Assembly (NCBI GenBank): GCA_001414485.1
Contig: LLEY01000012.1
Coordinates: forward strand, 434,001-498,000
Origin: Calycina herbarum
Taxonomy: Eukaryota; Ascomycota; Leotiomycetes; Helotiales; Pezizellaceae
Reading direction: 5' to 3'
Length of the DNA stretch: 64,000 nucleotides
Below are positions 36,601-47,200 of this stretch, piece by piece (the first letter of the stretch is position 1; every line of letters begins with the position of its first letter). The notes below the pieces were generated by a model, which saw only the letters and a list, made by a program, of their open reading frames with translations, searched no databases and had not been told where the DNA came from. A program made the translations under genes and the position numbers.

Positions 36601-37245
36601 CTTAACCAGACCGATGCAGAGGTACTCGCACAGAGAATGTACGACACTTAGACCGTGGCAAAGGAATTGGTTAGTAAAGCATAAGACCGCTATACAAGGT
36701 CCGCGAACCGGATTCGAAGAGCAGTAGACTTTGACGTAGACGACTTTGTTTAGGTATCGACTTATAATTAGAAGACAGACTAGCCGAGCCATAAGCTAGA
36801 TAGACAAAACGAGGGTCCGTTCTAGATTATAGCCCGCGAAGGACACTCTTTCTAGCTCGAACTGCTAGACCACTTCTGTATACACCCTATATTCCACTCG
36901 TCACTGCTCCGTAAGGCCGCTATAGATCTGTTACCTAGATAGGTAAACGAACCACCCCCGCTAATATAGGTTATAGATTAAGAAGAGTGGGAAGTAGAAG
37001 AAGTCTTAGCTATAAAGGCAGTTCGTAGAAAGCTCTAATACAGGGTTTAATAGTTAGGCCATAACCCTAATCTACAGTAGTATCCGGCCTCGAATTTTAA
37101 GTATTACCTATATAAATTACACGATTTTTACCTTGCTAATCCAGCCTGCGCTGGTCCGCCAAGGGCTTTACAAAGCTAGATACAAGCGTAGGAAGACGGA
37201 ATAGACGATTACGATCATCTAACGGACGATTCAGTCATAACATAA
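33655..37245 (+). pseudogene. Pol remnant (protease, RT, RNase H, integrase, chromodomain) of the outer Gypsy element
   Basis: After the inner element ends, the plus strand carries RT remnants with the active-site box decayed to YFNNILIYS (near 34759-34787; originally YxDDILIYS). RNase H-like text follows (TDASNGVV, then DKEMLAII), then integrase core fragments (LDYAQLTLSH, SPFKVI). A C-terminal chromodomain-like segment (EVEEVLAIKAVRRKL, then LGHNPNLQ) lies at 36985-37080. Stops are almost all TAG/TAA at positions expected to be Trp, Gln or Arg codons. Confidence 0.75.
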
Positions 37246-37281
37246 AGCTTATAGACAAGCTTTTTCTAAAAGGGGGGGTAA

Positions 37282-37513
37282 TATTACAGCGCTGGTCCGT
37301 AACACGTAATTCTCAGTCCTACACGTGACCGTCAGAGCCGCAACGCTTAGACGGATTTATAACGAGATTAAAGGCTCTTTACAGTTAGTAGGAATACCCC
37401 TTTTTCGTAGGGTATATATTCCGCATTCCCTCGTTCTTAGAACTGTAGCTTTAAATTCTCGAATATATACATATATACTCTTGTGCCTTTGCCTTCAGAT
37501 ATGGATCGTGACA
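37282..37513 (+). repeat. 3' LTR of the outer Gypsy element
   Basis: Starts TATTACAGCGC (the terminal TG changed to TA) and ends TCGTGACA. Followed by AAATC at 37514. Confidence 0.9.
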
Positions 37514-37518
37514 AAATC

Positions 37519-39060
37519 CCTTCTTTACGATTTACTCTTCTAAAGCGCTTATCACGTCATATCTCCTCATTTACTTCGTCTTAAGCTATAATATCGTGTA
37601 CATCCTCTATAGTAAGTACACCTCCTTAACGGATACGATTCTTTTTAGCTCTGCGACGCTTAGAAAGTGTCTTATTTACCGCTCGAAGTATACGTAGCTT
37701 AGTATTAACAAGAGTTAATTCATAAGCTAAATGCTCTATACCTTTGACTAATAAAGCAATAGTTTAAAAAAGAGGAGTAGGCGAGCTTCCTTAATAATAG
37801 GTAATACAATCTCTAACTAAAGTCGTTTACAAAAGAGCTTCCGTTAGGTTATAAGAGGTCTACAAAACCCAAGGGTCTGCCTTAACAGAAGGAGGGCTAG
37901 TAGGCGTTAGAGTTTATAACTTCACATCTAACTTCGATATAACTACTTAAGGGTCAAAAGGTATTAATCTAGCCCTACAGAATCCAGCCTAACCGTTTAT
38001 AAGAGTAATTAACTTAATATACACTTGTTTAAAGGCTATAAGGAACTCGACCTTAGTAATATAATTAATATACGCTTTTATAAACCCTTCGATTTCTCAA
38101 CCGTACTTCCGCTTAAGGACAGCAAAACACCTAACATCAAGTAGCTAGGTTAGATAAGAAGAATACAGAGGTAATCCAAGAGTTATAATATTATAAAACT
38201 TATAATATTCTTGAAATTCCACCGATTCGTAACTCTCATGCCTATCTAAAACCAACATACGATATAGACCCTTAGCTTAAGCAGTAGTATATTTATCAAA
38301 GTGTTTCAACCATTCTAGACCCGTCTTATTATTTATCCAACTATTATTTATAGGTTTAATAACCCAATCGTAAGGGAGGCCAGTTTCGGAATACTAATTC
38401 ATAAAGTAATTAACACCTTAAACAACAAGGAATAGAGGGATACTCCTACCTTTGCTATTAATCGTAACAATTGCTGTCGCCTATTCTCGATTGCCTAGTT
38501 AAACTGCCTTACTCTTGCCACGTCGATCAGCACGAGTAACAACCATTCTAGACAGATTTAACCTATTATAAAGCCGGTCTCGTCGAAGTTATAGAAATCG
38601 CTATCTACTACACTATATTTCGCCCGCATATTCTCTACTAGTCGAAACCACGCGCCAATTAACTCAGGATCTTCGCATAAGGCTCTTTAAAAGTCGTAAA
38701 CGCGATTAAAACGCGTCTTTAGCTCTAGTCGTCGAACTACGAATCGTTCTACCTAGCGCTTTCTAACACGTTTTGCTCCACACGCCTCAAGGAGGTAATT
38801 CGCCATATCTTCTACATTAGCTAGCCGAGGCGAAAACCCTCTAAAATCTCGATCGAATATATGTCGAATAATTGTTTCCTCCTCTAATTTCGTCAGCTTT
38901 AAACAATTACGTTCAGCATCGCTACAAGAAGGTCGGCCGTTCATTCTAAGACGAAGAGTAGATTCAAGAACTTTATAGATTTTTACAGCGTTTCTACAGC
39001 TTAATTTTCGTTTAGATGTTCGAATAGCTTCAATAGCTAATATAATTCGTGCTTCTTGAG
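37519..39060 (-). pseudogene. Pogo-type transposase, N-terminal and DDE part, degraded
   Basis: From 39060 leftwards, the minus strand reads a psq-type helix-turn-helix (EARIILAIEAIRTSKRK, STLRLRMNG), a CENP-B-type HTH (RDFRGFSPRLANVEDMANYL, KRWVERFVVRR) and the start of the DDE domain (DFYNFDETGF). It then continues with PLYSSYLTQLLDV-like sequence towards 37519. Numerous in-frame stops (TGG to TAG/TGA/TAA type) break it; the longest intact piece is 38944-38753. Its last codons lie on the other side of the inserted LTR elements. Confidence 0.75.
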
Positions 39061-39116
39061 TTTAGACTTATATTATAGAAGAAGAAAACGCGTGTTAAAG
39101 TAGTAGGGTAGTAAAT

Positions 39117-39168
39117 TCGGTAAAAGTGCGCAGCTCGGTGATGTACGCAGCTCGGTGATGGATCACGT
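39117..39168 (-). repeat. Right terminal inverted repeat of the pogo-like element
   Basis: Mirror of 23981-24032; the differences are G/A or C/T transitions. Confidence 0.85.
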
Positions 39169-39378
39169 TATATAAAACTACTAATATTACTAATAATAAG
39201 CTTTATAAGCCTTATAAAAGCAAATATATAAATATTACTAAGACTACTTAAGACTTCTTAAGTAGTCTTAAGTTACTACTCTACTCTACTTATCTAACCC
39301 GCTACTCATACTCTACTCTACTACTTAAGAGTACTACTCGAGTAGTAGTAAGTAGTAGAGTAGTTTGTGTTCACGCTG

Positions 39379-39386
39379 GACGAGTG
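39379..39386. repeat. Right target-site duplication of the hAT element
   Basis: GACGAGTG is identical to 23711-23718. Confidence 0.85.
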
Positions 39387-40792
39387 ATCTTTCGGCTACA
39401 TATTACTTAAAAAAGTATAAAACGCTATTTAAGAATTGCTCTTCTTTAATATTTTAATATAATATTATAACCACGTTCTTAAATCAAAATCCCCTTAACT
39501 AAACTACTAGAAAGTATATATAGAATTCTTTTAGAAGTTGTTTTAGCTAATTAAAACTATGTTCGTAATATAATCTTATTCTATATCACGTCAACAGCTA
39601 TACAAGTAGGCTCTACTTTAGCTAGAGGGGTACTTTACTACTAAACCACGACGCTAGTCTAGAGCTAGTAGTATAGAAATTAAAGAATAGGATTATAGTT
39701 ATCTAAATATAAAATCCTTTTTTTAATAGCTCTTAAATTAGTAACGATGTAAGCAATACAAAGTTTAAATAGTGTTTTCTCTTCGTCGATACTAAATAGA
39801 CGTTTGTTACTGAAGCTATTACTAAAAGCTCTCAGACGCTCTGGCAAAAACCAGCCTGCCCCACCCTCCCTACGATATAATTAGTTACTTAATTAGATTT
39901 AGTCTGTGCTTAATATATATGGGTCGGTTTGCCAAAAGAGCGGCTGAGGAACTGATATAACCAGAAGGCAACAATAGACGAGCCCAAAGCACGTTTCACT
40001 TCAATCCTCTCAATTCAGAGTTCAAAAATTTACAATTTTACATTTTATATATAGCTCAACAAGTTATTTTTATATGTCCATCCACCAACCAACCGCCTCT
40101 AAAGCTCTTCTATCATGCTATTATCACGCAAAGGGTATCATCGTAACCATATCCATCGCTCGCTCCCCATGAATGCACATTTCATTATAAAAAAGATTCA
40201 AAAAACTCCAAAACAAGAGGAAAAAGATAAATCAAAACGCCAAACTATCACTACGCGCGCGGACAGGAAAAAGAGAGGGATTTTTTGTAAGTGATGAATG
40301 AGAGATGATGTTAGTACAAATTTCAAACCTAGAAAAATCTCAAAACATGAGGAAAAAGACCCGAAAAGAAAAGAAAGACATATATATGAAAAGAGAAAAG
40401 GAAAGAAATGATCTAAGAAAAATCCCAAGCATTATTAAGTCATCCCTTCGTATGTTTCTCTTGACTTGGTCACATCAACCCCGCTCCCTGAAAATGGAAA
40501 AACAGTACTGCCCCCAAGAAAGAAAACAATGAAAAAACAACCACAGAAACTATGAGAGACATGATATGAGTAGCGCCAAGAAAATGAGATGAAATGCAGA
40601 CCCGATGAATGATGATGACATAGGGGATATAGTGGTACAATGTGCTGAATACAAGAATGAGGCTAAGAATGAAGTCGGAAGAAGAAGTTGAAGAAGTAGG
40701 TTCGAAAGAAGAAAATCGAAAGGAAAGTGGCGGGGAAAAAAGAGAGTCGTTGAGTTCGTAGGCCGTAAAACACGAGTGAGCAAGAGTCGAAA
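39387..40792. other. Intergenic: right flank of the nest and 3' UTR of the transcription factor gene
   Basis: From 39387 to about 39930 the sequence is AT-rich and RIP-like, without recognisable ends. From about 39960 composition returns to normal. The stretch 40190-40790 is A/G-rich on the plus strand (pyrimidine-rich on the sense strand of the neighbouring minus gene) and probably belongs to that gene's 3' UTR. No genes are seen. Confidence 0.45.
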
Positions 40793-43700
40793 TCAGAACC
40801 ATTTCGACCTCGGGCCACTCTTAGCGATCTTCTGAAGAACTTGAATGCAGTCCGTAAGCATGCTGCATTTCCCACCCACACCAGCGCCCTCAATCATCAA
40901 CCGTCTATGAACAACGTCGATGACTCCAGCTGTTTCGCCTTTGATAGAAGCAGTATGTCTGTTATTGATCAGATTTTCCACGCTAAAAGCCAATATGCCA
41001 TTGACATAGCGGCTTGCTCTTCGTCCAGCTTCCTCCATTGATTGGGAAGGAGATGGGTTTTGGACAGGTTGCTGGAGTTGGTATCGATGTCCATAGGCCC
41101 AGCAAATCAGAGCTGCTACATATAAGCTCCAATAGTTTGTGATGCAGACTATGCCATTTGTGTGGCATGCGTTTGTGTGTACATCATATGATTGTGCTAG
41201 ATTGATGGAGAGAATGAGACAGGCATGGTGGACAGCCTGGGATGCAGCGTGAGACTTTGCCCAATTGCCTAAGCTTTTTTGGGCAGTGTGGAAACGCTCT
41301 GGGGGTGTGACTTTTTGAGAGAAGATCCAAGTATCGGCTGCAACCGCGAGGAGATCGTGAAGCGGTGTATGGTGCAGGGCAAGATAGGTTTGAGCCATAG
41401 GAGATGTAGAGAAAGTGTTCATGAGATCATCAGCGGGGTAATTGGACGGTGGTGTATGAAAGTGGCTCAGATAAGTCGGGGTTTCGCCAAATGGGAGTTG
41501 TGTTGCCAGGGAGCTCATTACAACCGACCGGAGAAAGGTAGATTGGTTTGGAGGAAGTTGTTGTGTAGACACTTCCGAAGTGAGGAATTGTAGATTTTGC
41601 CACTCTGTTGAATCAGAGGCATTCCAGAGACTATCCAGGCATGGAGGATGAAGGAAAGGTCCGACTTCACCACTGAATGCTCGTGCTCGAGGTTGTTTGT
41701 GATAAAGAGCTTGATGGATATCGAATACGAAACAAGCACTGAGGAGACGTTGTTGCGACTCCCTTTCAACCCACTGCATCCATTCGGTTGAAGCATCTGG
41801 CTTTGAAAGCGAATGGCTACCTTCGATTGGGCCAAACCGATTTCGTAGATCATTCACAGATGTTGCTTCAACCGGGCTAGTGCAGGTAGTTGGAGCTCTG
41901 TAGCTTGGATCAGTGCCACTGATGAGCTGTTTATGATTAGCAACTATAGTTTGGATAGAAGAATGAGGTTAGACTTACTCTCACACAAAGATCCTCAAAC
42001 CGCCTGGATAGTCGAATGGTGGTTTTCCTCCCTCGGAATCGGCTGAAAACTTCTGTAAGAAGTATTGCTTGCATGGTTGCCCGATCCAATTCCAAACACT
42101 GGACAGCGGTCAGTGTCGTCCTCCCACAACCGGACGTGATGAAAGTGCCAATAAAATAAGAAGAAAGAGGACAAGAAGAAATAGAAGAAAAGAGACGGAA
42201 TGAAAAGAATAGAAAAAGAAATCCCCAAGAAGTTTGGCGGGGTAGTGACCATTTCCTCCTCTCGTCATGTGCTCCCAAAGAAAATGTGACTTAAGACGTG
42301 GTGGAACTTACACGTTCAATGTTTCCCCGGCAAAACTCGTTCAATTCGGTCCCTCGAACTCGGGCTTCCGGGGTATTGTGATACTGTGTGCCGATTGCGG
42401 CGATCGCGGAGGTAAGGAGGCTGCCTTCCACAGTGTCGTAAGTTGGACGATGAACAAAAGGTAAGAGAGGGTGAAAATTCTGCCAGTAACTGTCTATATA
42501 CGGATCGAGTGAAGGTGTTTGTGGTTCGGGGATCGTAGTAGAGGTGGAGGAGAATACCGCTAATTCATCCTCTCTTGGGGCATTAATGCCAGCCAATCGG
42601 GGGTTGGATACTCGTGAACTGGATGCTGGAAAGACTTGAGAAATTGGTTTACTATTCGTCGAGAGGGTTGGAGTACCCACTGATTCCATGTTATACCTCC
42701 TGTAAGGACTTGGCACATCTAAGTGCATATGTGTTGTACGAGGCGAGATATGCGCCTCATACTGATCTAAAAATGCGTCGAGAGGCGGGCTGTGCAAATC
42801 TTGCGGGGTGGTTATTTGAGGCGACCAATTCGATGTTGCTGAGATTGGCCAATCAACTAACGAATCGGAACGTCCTCTGGATGCCCATTGTCGTCCGGCT
42901 CGCGATCCATCGGACTGATTGGAAAAGGTGCTGTCGGATGCCGAGGAACACCATGGGGAATTGTCCTGCCCAAATGATTGGTGGGGAGGGAAAGGTTCAT
43001 CTGGGATTCTCAGGAGAGGCAAACCTGAATTGCTGAGGGAACCGGTAGCAGTGGTATAATTGGGAGAGAAGGTTTCCTGTGCGTACATGTTTTCAAAACC
43101 AGATGAGGGTATGGCCCCGTTAAACATTGGTTCGCGTCCGGGTAGATCCGCGGATGTGAATCCGGGGGCCATGTGGTCAACAAAACTCGTAGCGATTCTG
43201 TTTTGAACGGGAGAGGTGACAGGATATGAGTCCATATCAGGCAAGTCTGCATCTCTTGCAGTTCTCTTGTTCGAACTGTTGGATCCTGGAGAGTAGTTTC
43301 CAGCCTGAAAGTTTTGCGGGGTGATTGTGTTAGTGCTTGACATGGTCTTGTTGGTCTCTCCACTAATTGAGGTCCGTGGTGTAGCCGAACTCATTGGGGA
43401 ACCTTGCTGATTATATGAACGTCCTGGTTCTGCCTTGATCTGGCGTGGTTGGCTCTCAGAAGCACTTGAGGAAGCTCTGCTCCTTTCAGGATCGCCAGAT
43501 ATGTATGCCTTCTCTCCTTGAGTTTCACTATTCCCAGTCAGCCATTGCACCACATAGTGGTATTCTCGCTGCCTACTGTCGATGCATGTGTCGCGCCAGC
43601 AAATCTGGTCTGTGAAAGGCCCTCTCGCAATTCTCAAACTCGCACCCATATGCCGGCTTTTGGTGGCTCAGTTGATGGCGTCTGGAAGAAGATGAGTGTT

Positions 43701-44244
43701 AGCATTGCACACCCCAATTGCAATCGCGGACGTACCTTAGATGTTCTGCCCTAGTGAAAGTCTTTGCTGGTCTGCAGATATCGCAGGTGTGGACTGGTAC
43801 ACCTTTCTTCGCTCTGCTGATACGACCAGTGACCGGTGTGTACTTGACGGGAACACTGGCGTCGCTCTCTGAAGCTCTCGACATTTGAGGTGTTCCTGAA
43901 CCACTTCCTTGGCTCGAACCCACGGCCTGGTAACTGTTCTGGTAATCCATATTCATGTTCGGCTCTGTGACGCTGTTGCGCCGACTTTGATAGGCGGACT
44001 GGGAAGACTCTGTGTGATCGTGGGATACTCGATGGGAACGACGGCGCTTGATGGGATGCTTCCCTTGGTTATTGTTATCTGGGTCTTCGTCTTCGTCATC
44101 GGTTGGTGGGGAGGGAGCCTCGGTTGATATAGCGATGGAAGAGCGGGAGGCTGATTGTTGAGCGGCTTCCCGGGACCTTCTATATGCAACTTGGGATTGA
44201 AGCGGCTCCACATCGACGTCCATTATATCTTTGAGACTCGACAT
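40793..44244 (-). CDS. C2H2 zinc-finger transcription factor with fungal-specific TF domain
   Basis: The five exons are 44244-43736, 43681-43577, 43527-42312, 42098-41979 and 41926-40793, encoding about 1027 aa. Introns of 54, 49, 213 and 52 nt all keep phase and have CTAAC/CTGAC-type branch sites. Two C2H2 fingers straddle the first intron: C154/C157...H172/H176 and C183/C188...H201/H205 (RPDLLARHMHRH). Then comes a long Ser/Pro/Asn-rich linker. The fungal_trans domain begins around YWQNFHPLLPFVHRPTYDT and continues with TMQAILLTEVFSRFRGR across the fourth exon. The N terminus has an acidic segment and a basic patch (KHPIKRRRSHR) that could be a nuclear signal. A possible 5' UTR intron acceptor (TCTAATTCCAG) lies near 44300. 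The regulated pathway cannot be told from the sequence. Confidence 0.9.
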
Positions 44245-47200
44245 AGTTGACTGAATTTGGAAAGGTGGATCGATCCCGGAATATGATTTGCACAGCCGAC
44301 TGGAATTAGATCTTGTTCAGGGGCCAAAATCTGACGCAGAAGGCTTTGAGTATCTACTACCAAGACAGATCTGTGGTAAGAGAGCCGCTGGGGTGTGAGG
44401 GGGTGTATCGTTAAAAAAGGTACGGAGAGGGGTGCTACTTGGTACTTGAGAACTACCTAGACAGATGCGCAGTAGATGCACAGAGATAGAACGATTCGCG
44501 GGGCATTGCTGAGGGTTGCGGTGATGTGTGCAGGAAGAAAAGAAAGACAGTGGTGGAAGAAGGAGAGAGAAAGAGACGTTTGGCTTGAGATGTGAGCTAC
44601 CTGGTAAGCCATGTGTAGATGGCCCCTGAGGGTACGGCACGATCCCGGCCATGTAGGCCAAGCCAGTCCCAAAGTGGAGGAGGAGGGCGTTCTGGAGAGC
44701 CATAAATAGCGAAAAGGCTGGCTTCATATAAGCGCCCTGGAGGGTGGTGCCCTTGCCCTGGATGCCACCCTGGGCCTGCGTCTGTCTGCGCGTGCGTCTG
44801 CGTTAACCTACGGCTGTTGTGCGTCTGCGACGCGCCGGGAAATGATCCGTAGCAAGTGAACATAGAACAGAGAACAAGGGGATGCGTGAGAAGTCGAGGA
44901 AAGGCGAGAAATTGGGAATAATGAGATGGTGGGGTGTTTGAGAGTTTGATAGCTGTGCACGGCTACCGAATACTCGTCAGTTTCCCCAACTGTCGGTTGC
45001 TTGATGGGAACGACGGGCCCTCCCTTTTCTGAATCAAGCATATTACGAAGCGCATGGCGAGTGGGGATCGTGGGCAGTGGGCAATTTGTGTCCTGTGACA
45101 CCTGAGCAGCAACAGAATTGCGAGAGTCGGCCGAAACTCCATTTTCGCGGGGCATTGGGGGTTTCTCGCTTCTGGCCCCCCCTTTTCGCCCTTTTCAAGC
45201 AGATAGTTGGCCGTCTTCCCCGCTTAGCCGCCACAGACGCCTTACCCGTACCCACAGAGCCTCCATCTAATCTTCAGTGCACCAACCGACTGTGTGGCAT
45301 GCCCGCGTTGGCCCTGTAGGGCGTGCCTAGTCGAGGAGAAATAGGCGCGAAATCCTGGCCTGGTCCCCTGGACTGGGAATCGGCAGCTATGCTGTATCCA
45401 GCAATTTGCGAAGGATTTCACCCTGCTTGGTACTGTAAGGACCATGTCGATCCAACTGCCCAGCTCTTGCATGTAAGTACGAAAGCCGTACCGCCGTACG
45501 GACGGAATTTTTGAACGAACTGCCCCGAGAAGCTGCTCCATCGGATCAACAAATGCCCTTCGGTATCACACCATGTCAAGCAAGTTGCTGACAGGAAAGA
45601 AGAAAGCGAAGCTGGAATTCCGGAGGGGTCATATCCCGGGCGCGCTAGCCGTTTCTAATCGTGAGAATAGCACCTAAAGCGCGCTGGGCTGGCGGCTGAT
45701 GCGCCGACGAAAGAATTTGCAGTCGCGAATTACTTGGAGGGGGAGGGGAGGGGGAGGTCGAAAGAGGGACAGCAGAGCTTGTTGGCCGGTTGGTTGTTCC
45801 TTCGAAATCGGATGAACATGCAGGAGGGTGGGAGATGAGGGTGTTGTGGACCATTTCGTGCAGGTGGTTGGACAGGAGAGAAAAACAACAGGCCCTTGAG
45901 CAGGGGAGAGGCGCAAACCCAGGCTCGTGGCGTCGAATGACAGCTCGGCAACTGGTCTGCAACATTGGCAGCAGTTTTAGTGCTGAGTAAAGGCGGGGGT
46001 TGCACTGTGTTGGCAATGAGACTTGCACTATTTTTGGAATATCTGCGCCTCACAAGAAATACTTTGTGAAATACCTGTTGCAGCCAATATGCACATCATC
46101 ACACCGAATCACGTCTCGTTGTGGTCTCTTGTCTCTCTAACCTCTGTGCTGCGCACACATAAAATAGATCTTTCATCAGGAGTTTGAGTGGGCACTGGTC
46201 ATCCGCCGGCCTAATTGAACACGGCAATGAGGATATCGGTGTTACTTCCAGCCATGGTATTGGTTGTGCCGGGTACTCTGGCCTGGCTTTGCTCAAAGGA
46301 TGAGAAAGTAGTAAATCGAGCACGAAGAAAAGACTCTTTAGCCCCCCGTCGTGAAGAAAAGCGGCACTGAAAAACGAGACGGAAAAGTGGTCGAAGTATG
46401 TTGGGCTTATCGGGAGCCTTAATACGTAAGAAGGTTGGGTGGTGCGTGCCACAAAGACCCAGTCGCTATAATTTTGCCAGTAGATAGATGATGGGTAGCT
46501 ACACTCGACGGAATTTCCAAAATCTTTTCGGCAGGAGTATTGATTCTCAGGCCAATTCAATGGTTTTCTTTTTGGCCATATCTTCACGAATGCTGTCGGT
46601 TTCCGAACCAAATCGTTCCATCGAATCTGGGTATCTCAGACTTGCATTCGCAGGTCCAATGACAGTCAGTATTCTGTCATATTTCAAGCTTGGTAACGAA
46701 CTTACTCTTGCTGTCATACCAAACACAAGCAATCGTCATAGCTATGCGTCAGCTATCGCGACCACTAATCGAGTGCTGCTTTTCCACTTGCCATCAGCAG
46801 TCAATAGCCCGATCAGGAAATCGTCCTCTGGATTCTGGAGGGTGCGCCATCAGTCTGCAGCAGGGCCACCTCGTGGCCATGAACCCTGTCCCTCCATCTT
46901 CCCTCCCACCGATTGGGATGTTATCCAGATGCCCATCATCGACTGAATAGCACTCTGAGAAAGGTGGTCGTATCCTACTTGACTGGGCCTTCATTCCGGC
47001 ATCTGTGCCGTCTCCGGTAATGCACCCTAAAGAGCAGTGTGTTGATACGAGAGTATTCACACTCCTACTCGTGCTGCAAGTCGCTCGATATTGTAGATGA
47101 AGCCACCCCCAGACTCAGGAACCTTTCCCTACGTAGAAAGTACATATTCGTTTCCCTTTGTTCTATTAACATCATCAGGCTGTGATGGTGTTGGGATGCA

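Larger units (their letters stand above)
24191..37513 (+). mobile_element. Ty3/Gypsy chromovirus LTR retrotransposon (level 3), interrupted
   Basis: Two 232-bp LTRs (24191-24422 and 37282-37513) flank gag and pol remnants on the plus strand. They are bounded by 5-bp duplications AAATC (24186-24190 and 37514-37518). A polypurine tract AAAAGGGGGGGTAA precedes the 3' LTR. Gene order gag, protease, RT/RNase H, integrase, chromodomain places it in the Ty3/Gypsy chromoviruses. Without the inner insertion it is about 6.0 kb. All frames are broken by RIP-type changes. Confidence 0.9.
23981..39168 (-). mobile_element. Pogo/Fot1-like Tc1-mariner DNA transposon (level 2), interrupted
   Basis: Terminal inverted repeats of about 52 bp start ACGTGATCCATCACCGAGCT at 23981 and mirror it at 39168. 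They are flanked by TA on both sides (23979-23980 and 39169-39170). Taking out the inner LTR element leaves about 1.86 kb, the usual size for Fot1/pogo elements. The transposase runs on the minus strand, with its N terminus at the right end. It is inactivated by many stops consistent with RIP and by the LTR insertion near its C terminus. Confidence 0.85.
23719..39378. mobile_element. Short non-autonomous hAT-like element (level 1 of nest), interrupted
   Basis: The ends are CAGCGTGA at 23719 and its complement TCACGCTG at 39371-39378. They are flanked by perfect 8-bp duplications GACGAGTG (23711-23718 and 39379-39386). An 8-bp duplication and a CAG-type terminus are hAT superfamily hallmarks. 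Subterminal regions are packed with GAGTA/TACTC words forming palindromes on both ends. Removing the inserted pogo element leaves only about 470 bp with no transposase, so it behaves like a MITE. Confidence 0.8.

Noticed and set aside
24423..37281. AT-rich 13 kb considered as a possible centromere core
   Set aside because: It is fully explained by nested elements with LTRs, coding remnants and target-site duplications, and is flanked by genes.
39580..39680. Possible decayed tRNA-like segment (TACTACTAAACCACGACGCT)
   Set aside because: No cloverleaf with matching arms could be drawn.
46488..46946. 152-codon plus-strand open frame in the 6.3-kb gap
   Set aside because: No motif, signal peptide or intron structure, and similar-length frames overlap on the other strand.
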